A stretch of DNA of 64,000 nt, taken from Opitutales bacterium UBA5694 (GTDB taxonomy: Bacteria; Verrucomicrobiota; Verrucomicrobiia; Opitutales; Opitutaceae). Made by a program: the position numbers and the translations under genes. Below are positions 18,508-27,463 of this stretch, one piece after another. How positions within the stretch are numbered: the first letter of the stretch is position 1; every line of letters begins with the position of its first letter. The stretch covers positions 79,127 through 143,126 of the forward strand of contig DIHO01000020.1 in NCBI GenBank assembly GCA_002420185.1, in the 5' to 3' direction. Below the pieces are notes generated by a model. That model did no database searches and was not told the origin of the DNA. It saw only the letters and a program-made list of their open reading frames with translations.

Positions 18508-18708
18508 TTAATTGAGAAGATCGTTAGAGGTCAATGGTATCAACCACATATGGTCGTGGAAGGATATCACCATGCTCGAACCGCGCGGTTCTCCACCAAA
18601 GAAAATCGATCTATCGACACCCACGAAATAGGGATCGGTCACACACCAGTGATAAAACACAGAATCCCAAAATTTCGAGGACTTCTTGGTCGCCGCTCTC
18701 CGTAGCAA
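18508..18708 (-). CDS. Short unassigned ORF, possible gene remnant
   Basis: 66 codons ending 12 bp before the dehydrogenase start. The composition looks protein-like (for example DRSIFFGGEPRGSSMVISF, then HDHMWLIPL), with aromatic and glycine-rich strands suggesting the end of a longer beta-rich protein, but I do not recognise the family. No signal peptide and no RBS were seen. It could be a remnant or chance. Confidence 0.3.
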   Translation of the reverse strand: MLRRAATKKSSKFWDSVFYHWCVTDPYFVGVDRSIFFGGEPRGSSMVISFHDHMWLIPLTSNDLLN

Positions 18709-18788
18709 ATTTCCTCAAAATGTCCCGCTGCCCTTTCATCAATCGACGAAACCGGAAATTTTTAGTTGAGAATATTTATCTGCCACAC

Positions 18789-20411
18789 TCACCGAGATAG
18801 CTCGCTCTTTTCCAGACTGGGAGCCCAACGAAGCATTTGCGTAACATCCAGTACGACTTCCGCATCATTCGATTGGTCCGGTCCCTCGCGGCTTGTACCT
18901 CGAGCAATTACTTTTCTGAGGTTTTGGCTCAAACGCTCAGCAATCTCCGGCTCCGTTTCATACCGATTGTCAGATTCATCAATATCGCTCTGCAAATTGT
19001 ACAGCTCGACAATACGCGGTTTTCCACGGGACTGATTCCGATCCTTGGTTTCATTTCTGAAAACGACTTTCCAAGGGCCTTCCATGTAGGCGAATTCACC
19101 TCCGACTGAGTGGCTCACCACATGATCCCTATGCGGCTGGTAGCTCTCTCCTAAAGCCGTAGTTAGAAAGCTGATACTATCTTCTCCCGCATCAGGAGGC
19201 AGTTTAACGCCCAATAGTTCCGAGCAGGTTGCAAAAATATCGTTCAAACTGAGGACATCGTCGCTCACGGCCCCGGCCTTAATTCGTCCAGGCCAGCGGA
19301 TCATAAAAGGCACTCGATGCCCGCCCTCCCATATATCCGTCTTGCGGCCCCGATAAGGGCCGCTCGGGAAATGCCCCGCATCGACCAGCTCGTTCCATTC
19401 TGTTGGGAGATGTCCATTGTCGGAAGTAAATATCACTAAAGTATCCTCCGCGATCCCCGCTTCTTCTAAAGCCTGGATCACCTGCCCTGCTGACCAATCA
19501 GTTTCCATGACGAAATCCGCTACGAGTGAAATGCCGCTTTTGCCTTTAAAACGGGTGCTCGGCACGATCGGCGTATGCGGCGACGTCATAGGAAAATACA
19601 AAAAGAACGGCTCTTCTCGTGTTGCTTGATCATGAATATAATCGACGGCCTTTCGAGTAATTGCCGGCAGGATCTGGTCGAACTCCCAGTCGGGCGCCAT
19701 CGGGTTACCATCAAACTGAATCGGCAAAGATCTACCATCGTTAGGAACATGTACAAATTTTGACGTCGGCTGCTCGACCACTCGGTCGTTTTCGATAAAA
19801 GTAAACGGAGGCATATTCGGCACATCTGTACCAAAGTAATAATCGAACCCGCGGGTCGTTGGCCCATTGAGAACAGGCTTCGTGTAGTCCCATTGCTTTG
19901 TTCGGTGAATATTCGTTCTCTCATCCATAACGCTTGGCTGGGAACCTTGCCAATTCCAACCGAGATGCCATTTGCCGATGCACGCGGTTGCGTAGCCGTT
20001 TTTGCTCAGAAATCCTGGAAGCGTAAGGCGACCTGCAGCGATCAATGGTGGTTCGTAGCACCCTAAAACCCATTCCTGCAATCGCGTGCGCCAAGCATAT
20101 CGCCCGGTAAGCAAACCATATCTCGTGGGGGTACAGACAGCGGAAGCGCTGTGTGCATTCGTAAACCGCATCGACTCGCCTGAAAACCTATCCAAATAAG
20201 GCGTAGCAATTTTGTTTTCCGGAAAGTGAGCATGAATGTTCCCCATCCCAAAGTCATCCGCTAGGATAATCACGATATTGGGTCTGCCCTTTGCTGTCAG
20301 AAGAGCTTTTGAAACTTTCGCTTCTGGTAAACTGGAATAAGATTCTTTCCTCGCACAACCAGTCGCGATCAAAGCAGCAGCTGAACAAACTAGTATCAGT
20401 AATCTAATCAC
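18789..20411 (-). CDS. Lipoprotein arylsulfatase, N-acetylgalactosamine-6-sulfatase-like
   Basis: 540 residues. The N-terminus has a lipobox, LIATGC (Cys 19), so it is probably lipid-anchored. Sulfatase signature CTPTR at 93-97, with the metal site IVIILADDFGMGN (52-53) and FTSDNGHLPTEWNELVDAGH later. The HSASAVCTPTRYGLLTGR context resembles arylsulfatases acting on N-acetylgalactosamine 6-sulfate-type groups (S1_15-like), an inference. A C-terminal extension of about 45 residues after the usual end is unassigned. It is 5 bp from the second sulfatase, so both are probably transcribed together. Confidence 0.88.
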   Translation of the reverse strand: MIRLLILVCSAAALIATGCARKESYSSLPEAKVSKALLTAKGRPNIVIILADDFGMGNIHAHFPENKIATPYLDRFSGESMRFTNAHSASAVCTPTRYGLLTGRYAWRTRLQEWVLGCYEPPLIAAGRLTLPGFLSKNGYATACIGKWHLGWNWQGSQPSVMDERTNIHRTKQWDYTKPVLNGPTTRGFDYYFGTDVPNMPPFTFIENDRVVEQPTSKFVHVPNDGRSLPIQFDGNPMAPDWEFDQILPAITRKAVDYIHDQATREEPFFLYFPMTSPHTPIVPSTRFKGKSGISLVADFVMETDWSAGQVIQALEEAGIAEDTLVIFTSDNGHLPTEWNELVDAGHFPSGPYRGRKTDIWEGGHRVPFMIRWPGRIKAGAVSDDVLSLNDIFATCSELLGVKLPPDAGEDSISFLTTALGESYQPHRDHVVSHSVGGEFAYMEGPWKVVFRNETKDRNQSRGKPRIVELYNLQSDIDESDNRYETEPEIAERLSQNLRKVIARGTSREGPDQSNDAEVVLDVTQMLRWAPSLEKSELSR

Positions 20412-20416
20412 ACTAA

Positions 20417-21871
20417 CTAATTTCGATTGACTTGCTGCTTAATGTGGCTGGGCAGCGGCAAGAAATCGCTTTCCCTTACCATCCATTTATCCATCTCCAT
20501 CCGGAGTTTCGTCTCTACCGCTTTGACCCTAGCCTTACCCGCTAGGTTCTCCAACTGAAAAGGATCCTCCTGTAGATCGTACAGCTCAAACAACGGTCGC
20601 GGATTCTGAAAGTAGAGGCGTTCGTGCAAAGCGGACAACGTCCCCTCTTCATGCATTTGCTTAATGGTGAGCCATCCCAGATTCTGACTCATATCAACTG
20701 GGGAAAATATCTTTTCCGGAGTTGCGTTGTATAGGTACAAATAGCGACGGGTCGTAATAGAACGGGACAAATCGAAACCATCGCTTCGGCCAATGGGTCC
20801 GAAGTGCCAGCCACGTTCAGCAAAAACCATCTCACGCCCTGCGAAGGGCTTGCCTCGCAATTCGTCGAAAAAGCTGACTCCGGTCATGCCTGGAGCAGTT
20901 TCCAAGCCTGCCGCTTCCAAAATTGTCGCGGAAAGATCCACCCCACTAACCAGAGAATCGCTGGCTGTTCCCGGTTTCACATAGCCAGGCCAGCGAACCA
21001 AAAGCGGGACATGCGTTCCACGCTGAGCTAAAGTTCCTTTACCTCGTAGAAGTGCCTCCCCGTTGTCTCCCATGAAAATAACCAACGTATTTTCCTTTAG
21101 TCCCCGTTCTTCCAATACATTCTCTATCAATCCGAATCCAATATCCAGATCCCGCACCTCCGCTAGATACTTCGCGTAATCCAAACGCACTTCGGGCAAG
21201 TCCGGCCAGTCTGGCGGTAATACTAATTTCGAAGGATCAATCTTTTCATGGTCATCTCCCCATCTCCGATGGGGCTGGCTAAACCCAAAATAGAGAAAAA
21301 AAGGTTGGTCGTCTGGAACACCATCTAAGATGGTACCCACAACTTCGTCTGTATCATGAATCGCCTCGTTTTTAGTAGAGGCTCCCCTCGCAAAGTGATC
21401 AAATCGCTGCGTAAACGCTCGATCCCGCACATCTAGCTCCACAAGCGTATCCGTCACGTGGTCCAAGTCTCGATTCTTCCCATCCAAATGCTGATGCCGC
21501 CCTGCCAGCCCAACCCAATAGCCACTCTCTCTCAAGACATCTGTAAACAAAGTCGTTTCCGAACGTGCCGGCTGAGCGAAACGGGTCGCAGATAATCCCA
21601 CTGGAGATCGGCCCGCAAAAATAGCGGTCCTCGATGGAGCGCATTGCGGAGCTGCCGTATACGCACGATCGAAACGCATACCCTCATCGGCTAAGGCATC
21701 CAAATGCGGGGTTATATTAAACCGCTGACAATTGACGTCCCGATAGGCTCCTAAGTGAGGTGTGCTATGATCATCTGAGAGGATCAGGAGAACATTGGGA
21801 CGATCGGCAGCATCAAGAGCAAGAAGCCCAAAAGAATTGAGAAGAATTAGGTTAAAGAGACGTTTGTACAT
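20417..21871 (-). CDS. Secreted sulfatase, heparan N-sulfatase-like
   Basis: 484 residues from the ATG at 21871; longer starts would add a non-signal extension. Signal peptide about 1-21, metal site LLILSDDHSTPHLG (33-34), signature CAPSR at 77-81 in APQCAPSRTAIFAGRSP, and IFMGDNGEALLRGKGTLAQRG late. The pattern resembles N-sulfoglucosamine sulfohydrolase-like enzymes (S1_8), so a sulfamate or related glycan substrate is possible. First gene of a two-sulfatase operon and divergent from a methyltransferase (142 bp between starts). Confidence 0.88.
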   Translation of the reverse strand: MYKRLFNLILLNSFGLLALDAADRPNVLLILSDDHSTPHLGAYRDVNCQRFNITPHLDALADEGMRFDRAYTAAPQCAPSRTAIFAGRSPVGLSATRFAQPARSETTLFTDVLRESGYWVGLAGRHQHLDGKNRDLDHVTDTLVELDVRDRAFTQRFDHFARGASTKNEAIHDTDEVVGTILDGVPDDQPFFLYFGFSQPHRRWGDDHEKIDPSKLVLPPDWPDLPEVRLDYAKYLAEVRDLDIGFGLIENVLEERGLKENTLVIFMGDNGEALLRGKGTLAQRGTHVPLLVRWPGYVKPGTASDSLVSGVDLSATILEAAGLETAPGMTGVSFFDELRGKPFAGREMVFAERGWHFGPIGRSDGFDLSRSITTRRYLYLYNATPEKIFSPVDMSQNLGWLTIKQMHEEGTLSALHERLYFQNPRPLFELYDLQEDPFQLENLAGKARVKAVETKLRMEMDKWMVRESDFLPLPSHIKQQVNRN

Positions 21872-22013
21872 TTTCGAGAAACAACGAGTGAATCCACAAC
21901 ATACATTCAGGCAAATTAATAGCATAATAGAATCCCAGATAATTGGAACCCATAAAGCCCTGAAGCTTATAGCTATCGACATACTATGTCTTATCCCTAA
22001 CGTTTTTTCTTTT

Positions 22014-22649
22014 ATGGATCGCTCTACGAATCAGCAATATCTCGCAGAAGATATGCAGCGTCTCGATGAGATGCTGTCAAGGGTTACCAAGTCAGACGAA
22101 GCTCTGAGCCGCTACCTCGCGAGTGGCGGCGATATGCAGCTGCTGAATTTGGCCTGTGGAGCGTGCAACGAAGCGGGTACCCTAGCGAATTTTTTCGGTC
22201 GGTTTAGTGAGGAAACTGCCAACAACAGAAAACTGAAATTCGTTGGTCTTGACATTCGAGCCCGAGAAATCGCGGATGCCGCCGTCCGATTCAGAGGAAA
22301 TCCGAATGCAGAATTTGAATTCCTTCGAGGCGACGCCACCAAGCTTCACGACCACCAACAACTGCCCAGCGAGTTCGACGTCGTCTTCGTCCGCCACCAG
22401 AATTTGTGGAACGGTAAAAGCGATTGGGAAAAGATATACTACAAAGCCTTAGAGAAGCTCTCGCCAAATGGACGGCTTATCATCACGAGTTACTTCGACC
22501 GTGAGCATCAACAAGCACTTGAAGTCATCAAGGAACAAGGAGGCGAACTCGTGGTTACCGAGGCCAACGAGATGTCCCGAGAACTGCCAACACCCGGCAA
22601 GTTCGTCGATCGCCACGTTGCGATTCTAAAACGGCAAAGCCCGTCTTAA
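22014..22649 (+). CDS. Class I SAM-dependent methyltransferase
   Basis: 211 residues from the ATG at 22014; the longer open frame upstream runs over the divergent sulfatase gene. Motif I is LLNLACGACNEAG, the acidic SAM ligand follows in KFVGLDIRAREI, then GDATKLHDH (motif II) and FDVVFVRHQNLW. Substrate is unknown. No signal peptide, so cytoplasmic. It stands alone; the next gene starts 167 bp downstream. Confidence 0.82.
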   Translation: MDRSTNQQYLAEDMQRLDEMLSRVTKSDEALSRYLASGGDMQLLNLACGACNEAGTLANFFGRFSEETANNRKLKFVGLDIRAREIADAAVRFRGNPNAEFEFLRGDATKLHDHQQLPSEFDVVFVRHQNLWNGKSDWEKIYYKALEKLSPNGRLIITSYFDREHQQALEVIKEQGGELVVTEANEMSRELPTPGKFVDRHVAILKRQSPS

Positions 22650-22816
22650 TCGCAGCTTGAAGTATTGTCGCAGTTGCAGCAAGATAATGGATAGATCAAC
22701 CCTTTTATTCTTTTTCGAGGGAAACCCCATGATCAATTGTCTACTTCAATATCTCTTGTTAAAAGAGCAGATCCAAAGTATATGTTTGTTTAGGGGTTAT
22801 AGTCAAAAACCCTACC

Positions 22817-24115
22817 ATGCTACCCATGAGAACTCAAACTAACCTAACAGGAGTATCAACCATCGGACGCCGCCAGTTTCTAAGAGCTGCAGGGGCTCTC
22901 ATTGCTTTACCTACCCTCGAATCGATCGCCGCACCAATCGCTCAGGCCGCGACCTCAACTGCAGGCGCTAAAAACCTCGTGTCGATCGGGGCCTACCTCG
23001 GTTGGCACCAGAACGCATTCTTTCCAAAAGAAGTGGGTAAAGGCTACCACCTTCCCACTACGCTGGCCCCATTGGCTGACTACCAGAACGATTTCACCGT
23101 GTTCTCTGGCCTCGATCACCGGGCGCCCAATGGCCATGGAGCCTGGAGCAACTTCCTTTGCGGCAATACTCCAAACACTTACTCAATGGATCAGATCGTG
23201 GCAGACCAAATTGGGCAGAAATCGCGCTTTCCATCTTTGCAACTGACGGCCGGAACCGGGGAAGGCAGTAAGGCCATGAGCTTTACCAAGCAGGGCATGG
23301 GTCTTCCCATGATCCAACGGCCAAGCGTTTTTTACAAACAACTCTTCATGTCCGAATCCGACAGGGCCCGCATGGAATACATGCTTCGTAGCGGCAGAAG
23401 CGCAATCGACCTAGTGCTTGACGATGCGACACGCCTTAAAAAATCGGTACCGCAATCAGACGGCGATAAATTGGAAGAGTATTTCGATTCAATGCGCTCC
23501 GTTGAAAAACGCATGGAACGACAGATTTCACAGATCAACGATCCCCTGCCAACCACGGATTACAAACTTCCCGATTCCGATCCCATCACACCCAATCTTC
23601 TCATGGAGGCGGAAGTGCTGATGTACGATCTCATGGCCCTGGCAATCGAAACAGAATCCAGTCGCGTGCTATCTTTTTTCATCGACGGCTTAGGGCAAGT
23701 TTTCTCCTTTGATGGACAGCCCCTCAGGTCTGGCTATCATGGCCTTTCCCACCACGGTAACGATCCGGAGATGATTCGCGATTTGGTATCAATTGAGTCC
23801 GCTCACATGGTTTGCCTGAGCGGCTTCCTTGGTCAGCTGAAAGAGAAGAAGCGCCCCAACGGCAAATCGTTGCTCGATGAAACCATTATTCTCGTAGGAA
23901 CTGGGATGGGGGATGCGAGTCGTCACTCCAACGCTAATTTGCCGACACTAGTAGCAGGGGGCGGATTTAATCACGGAAGCCACATCGCTATCGACCAGAG
24001 GAAGCCAGACGCGCCACTACTGGGGGACCTCTACATTTCCCTGATGCAGCGCCTCGGAGTAGAGACGAATGAGTTCTCCAATGCGTCGCACAACATGAAC
24101 CAGTTTTTTAGCTAA
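22817..24115 (+). CDS. Tat-exported DUF1552 protein
   Basis: 432 residues with a twin-arginine signal (TIGRRQFLRAAGALIALP at about 16-33). DUF1552 features: KNLVSIGAYLGWH, FPKEVGKGYHLP, FTVFSGLDHR, SGYHGLSHHGNDP and TGMGDASRHSNANLPTLV. The family is known from planctomycetes and verrucomicrobia and is almost always paired with a DUF1592/1588/1585 cytochrome-like gene, as here (5 bp gap). Biochemical function is unknown; an extracytoplasmic redox or degradative role is presumed. A decayed copy of the same family is at 48522-48986. Confidence 0.9.
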   Translation: MLPMRTQTNLTGVSTIGRRQFLRAAGALIALPTLESIAAPIAQAATSTAGAKNLVSIGAYLGWHQNAFFPKEVGKGYHLPTTLAPLADYQNDFTVFSGLDHRAPNGHGAWSNFLCGNTPNTYSMDQIVADQIGQKSRFPSLQLTAGTGEGSKAMSFTKQGMGLPMIQRPSVFYKQLFMSESDRARMEYMLRSGRSAIDLVLDDATRLKKSVPQSDGDKLEEYFDSMRSVEKRMERQISQINDPLPTTDYKLPDSDPITPNLLMEAEVLMYDLMALAIETESSRVLSFFIDGLGQVFSFDGQPLRSGYHGLSHHGNDPEMIRDLVSIESAHMVCLSGFLGQLKEKKRPNGKSLLDETIILVGTGMGDASRHSNANLPTLVAGGGFNHGSHIAIDQRKPDAPLLGDLYISLMQRLGVETNEFSNASHNMNQFFS

Positions 24116-24120
24116 TAAAA

Positions 24121-26826
24121 ATGCATTCTCACATTACGAATGCTTTCGTCGTAGGGCTGTCGCTTGCGAAATGCCGCATCGTGCTAACAACCTACGCGGC
24201 ACTTCGCAAGCGAAAGCCCTACATCCTGTTATGCTACATCGGAGTAACCAGCACGCTTTCCCTCTCCGCGAAAACTGAGCTGCCAATTCCGGACGCAGCC
24301 TACGAAGTCCTCTCCAACTATTGCTTAGACTGTCACGACGAAGCTGAGATGAAGGGCGACGTCAACCTGGATCCTATATCGGTTGACTGGGGACAGAAAG
24401 ACAATCGGGACCTATGGGAAAAAGCTCACTACGTTGCGAAAGAAGGATTCATGCCTCCCGCCAAAAAGAGGCAGCCCAATGAGAAAGAACGTGCCACTCT
24501 GGTCCGCTGGCTCGATGGGAAACTTCTTGAAAATACACCAATTGGAGGCACTCCTCCGCGACGACTTAGTGCCGACGAGTACCGTTCCACTATCCGTAGC
24601 CTCTTCGACTTGCCAGATTACGAACTGCCACTCGGATTTCCCAAAGACTCAGAATTTCACGGCTTCAATAACGTCGGTGAAGGCCTAGTTCTCTCACCTC
24701 CTCTAATGGAGGCCTACACCAAGGTCGCAGAGCTCGTTGCCGACACGGTTTATCCACCCGCACGAAAGGAACCTCGCTCAACAACACGAACCGCCGGCCC
24801 CAACGATATGGTGCTCAGTTTCTCCGCCGGGAAAATAGTGGACGATTCGCTCCTCCTCGTTTCACGTGGACATGAAATTTTTCGCAGCTGCTCTTGGCCC
24901 AGCCGAATGGAAGTTATGTCTTCCGGGACTTACCGAATCACGGTGAGAGCAGCCAAGCACAAGCCGACATGGGGAGGCCCGATGAAGTTAGAAATCCGTG
25001 CTCGCGAGCTCAGTGCCAGTGACCGCTCGCGCGCAGACATTTTCCGCCTGCTCAAAGTCATGGATGTTCCTTCAACGGAACCCACAACTATTACCTTCGA
25101 GGCAGAGCTCTATGAAGGTCAGACTTTGCTCTTCCGCTGGATGAATGCGGACATGGCCCACGACTATGCTAAGTTCGCCAAACACATGGAAGAGTGGTTC
25201 GAAAAAGATCCGCGCTGGTTAGCTGCCTGGCAGCATACCGTCTTTCCAAATGGCGATTTAAGCAAAATTCGCACGTCCGTAATTCGTGGACGCAGTGGTT
25301 GGGAGTTCCTAAACAAGGCGTTCAATGATCCGAACCTCGATATGAGCCGTGCGACGATGGATGACGAGCTTACGGTCAAATTCCTCGAACTGGCCAACTC
25401 CAACACCGGTATGTTTAATTTCGCCGACATTCTTTGTCACTACTACTTCACAAACGGTCCAGCTTTAGAATTCCATCAGGTAACCATCGAGGGTCCTTTA
25501 AAGACGGTCGATGGCCCGAGAGAGATGCTAGCCAAAAAACTTCAGAAGCGCTTTACCGGCACTCGAATTCCTGGCCAGTCAGACGAGGCCTTCACGCAAG
25601 ACATTCTTGAGAGATTTCTTCCTCAGGCATTTCGTCGTCCCGTCGATCAGGAGACCATTGAGACCTATCTTAATATCGCTAAAAGACGTTGGGTGCAAGG
25701 AGGCGACTTCGATGCTGCGATGCACCTCCTCATCCGAAATATTCTGATCTCACCCCGCTTCATCTACAGACTTCTGAGTCCCGGCGAACTGGATGACTAT
25801 GATCTAGCGAGCCGCCTATCTTACTTTCTGACTCAAGCACCCCCAGACAAGAAACTGCTCGACTCAGCCAAGAAAGGAAAACTCTCCGATCCTCAAATCC
25901 TTCGCAGAGAGGCCCTTCGTTTATTACCGCAAAAGCCAACGGATGCCATGGTTCAGAGTTTTACGAGTCAATGGCTGGATACCAATCTCCTACCGGAAAT
26001 CATGCCGGATCCCGTCTTCAAGTTTTCCGAGGCGGAAATCACCATCGCGGAGGAGGAAGTAGAGCATTTCTTTACCGAAATACTGACCAAGAATCTTCCC
26101 ATGACGGATTTTATCGATCCGGATTTCCACTACACCACCCTTGCATTTGCAAAGGACAATTACCAGTACCCACGAGCGGAAAAGGCAGCGATGAAAAGTT
26201 CTTCAATGGGCTCTGAATCAGAGCTACGGAAGCTCCCGCTTGATCGAGGGGGTCGCTACGGCGGACTCCTTTCCCAGTCTGCAGTCATGACCGCCACCGC
26301 CAATGGAGTGGATACACAACCTGTACTGCGCGGCGTTTGGGTCCTTGAAAATATTCTCGGCATGCCGCCACCACCACCACCAAAAAACGTACCTGCCCTC
26401 ACGCCGGATACTCGGGGTGCCAACACACCGCGGGAACTACTGGCAGCTCACACTTCAGAAGATTCTTGTGCAACCTGCCACGTCAGAATTGATCCCGTCG
26501 GGTTCGTTCTGGAAAACTTCGATCCCGTCGGCAATTGGCGTGAAGAGTGGCCCAAAACGGGCATTCCGATCGATCCCACCGGTACCCTCCCCGATGGTAC
26601 TTCGATAAAAGACGTAACTGAGCTCAAGTCTTGGCTCGTTGATCATATCGACTTTTTCTCCCTCTGTTTGTCAGAGAAATTAGTGACTTATGCCACTGGT
26701 CGAGTGCCCAATTTTGCCGAACGGAAAGAGATCGAGACCATTGTCCACCAGAACCGTGAAAAAGGAAATGGTTTCCAAGATCTTATTCTTGCACTGATCA
26801 CCAGCGAAACGTTCCGCACGAAATAG
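24121..26826 (+). CDS. Planctomycete-type cytochrome-like protein (DUF1587/1592/1588/1595/1585)
   Basis: 901 residues. A haem c motif, CLDCH, lies at about residues 69-73, followed by DUF1587 (PRRLSADEYRSTIRSLF), a beta-rich middle, DUF1595-like RFLPQAFRRPVDQET, DUF1592 (LLIRNILISPRFIYRL), DUF1588 (HSEDSCATCH-type segment TSEDSCATCHVRIDPVGF) and DUF1585 at the end (CLSEKLVTYATGRVPNF). Expected exported. The signal-like segment (RKRKPYILLCYIGVTSTL) starts only at about residue 29, because residues 11-34 are encoded by a palindromic repeat (24151-24222); the annotated ATG may be an artefact of that insertion. Paired with the DUF1552 gene. Function unknown. Confidence 0.88.
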   Translation: MHSHITNAFVVGLSLAKCRIVLTTYAALRKRKPYILLCYIGVTSTLSLSAKTELPIPDAAYEVLSNYCLDCHDEAEMKGDVNLDPISVDWGQKDNRDLWEKAHYVAKEGFMPPAKKRQPNEKERATLVRWLDGKLLENTPIGGTPPRRLSADEYRSTIRSLFDLPDYELPLGFPKDSEFHGFNNVGEGLVLSPPLMEAYTKVAELVADTVYPPARKEPRSTTRTAGPNDMVLSFSAGKIVDDSLLLVSRGHEIFRSCSWPSRMEVMSSGTYRITVRAAKHKPTWGGPMKLEIRARELSASDRSRADIFRLLKVMDVPSTEPTTITFEAELYEGQTLLFRWMNADMAHDYAKFAKHMEEWFEKDPRWLAAWQHTVFPNGDLSKIRTSVIRGRSGWEFLNKAFNDPNLDMSRATMDDELTVKFLELANSNTGMFNFADILCHYYFTNGPALEFHQVTIEGPLKTVDGPREMLAKKLQKRFTGTRIPGQSDEAFTQDILERFLPQAFRRPVDQETIETYLNIAKRRWVQGGDFDAAMHLLIRNILISPRFIYRLLSPGELDDYDLASRLSYFLTQAPPDKKLLDSAKKGKLSDPQILRREALRLLPQKPTDAMVQSFTSQWLDTNLLPEIMPDPVFKFSEAEITIAEEEVEHFFTEILTKNLPMTDFIDPDFHYTTLAFAKDNYQYPRAEKAAMKSSSMGSESELRKLPLDRGGRYGGLLSQSAVMTATANGVDTQPVLRGVWVLENILGMPPPPPPKNVPALTPDTRGANTPRELLAAHTSEDSCATCHVRIDPVGFVLENFDPVGNWREEWPKTGIPIDPTGTLPDGTSIKDVTELKSWLVDHIDFFSLCLSEKLVTYATGRVPNFAERKEIETIVHQNREKGNGFQDLILALITSETFRTK
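24151..24222. repeat. Imperfect inverted repeat (27-bp arms) inside the 5' coding region
   Basis: The arms 24151-24177 and 24196-24222 are inverted copies matching at 25 of 27 positions, around an 18-bp loop. The arm core contains CGCTTGCGAA. This is a strong hairpin of the REP/MITE size class, and it is translated in the cytochrome-like gene before its signal segment. The size and symmetry suggest insertion of a mobile palindromic element that kept the frame open. Confidence 0.8.
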
Positions 26827-26879
26827 GACAAGCAAATCCTACCGAGTCAGGGGCCGTATTTCCCCTATTGAGCGCCTAA

Positions 26880-27123
26880 ACCATGGAAAAAGGACTCCGA
26901 GTCTCGATGCTTTAGCAACCAAACCGTTTGTTACCATCTGGAGGAAGCCAAAGGTCCAGTACACAAAATTGAAAACGAGCGAACAGAGGGCGATCGCTCC
27001 CAATGCCGCAACTTCTCCCGGCCGGCCAATGACTGTCGCCTACGCAAGCCCAAGCAAAGGCGTTGACGTATTCGCCAAAACAATCGGCCAAGCCCTGCCC
27101 GCGATTGCACGGTAGGTGGTTTC
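26880..27123 (-). pseudogene. N-terminal remnant of a DinF-like MATE efflux transporter gene
   Basis: On the minus strand one frame gives TYRAIAGRAWPIVLANT, STPLLGLA, a TAG stop, then ATVIGRPGEVAALGAIAL and LVFNFVYWTFGFLQM. This is the opening of MATE-family (DinF-type) exporters: two helices and the GLADT-like loop, with the Asp codon region changed to a stop. Similarity ends near 26880 after about 80 of about 440 residues. Clearly a relic. Confidence 0.65.
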
Positions 27124-27463
27124 ATACGATTGGTACAACAGATTCATTTTGGACTAGCGACGACTTAAAGGTTTCGGTGTTTTCAGGCTCGCCGATTGAA
27201 GAGTCTTGTCCCAACTTACCTAACCAGTCGACGGGCCATACTGTAAAAGAGTGTCCCATGGCTCCTTACGTATTGCCCACCGCTTGCGATCGCGAAGCCC
27301 CGAGCTGCAACCGTAGAATGGCAACCTTTTACCAACCAAGGATGTAAGGGTCATGCCTCAGCAGTTTTGGTTCGTGCTTTAAGGAATTCTCGGATTACGC
27401 TATTGCCGCTCGGTAGATATCGTCTATCCACTAAACTTGAAGTCACTCCCCAGCCAAACCTCC
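27124..27463. other. Intergenic region with no recognised gene
   Basis: 340 bp between the MATE remnant and the next sulfatase. Only short chance-like ORFs are present, and no known motif was recognised on either strand. The promoter of the sulfatase presumably lies in its last 100 bp. Confidence 0.4.

Noticed and set aside
24121..24240. Inverted repeat considered as an intergenic rho-independent terminator between the DUF1552 and DUF1592 genes
   Set aside because: It lies inside an open frame that continues without interruption into the second gene, has an 18-bp loop and no U-run.
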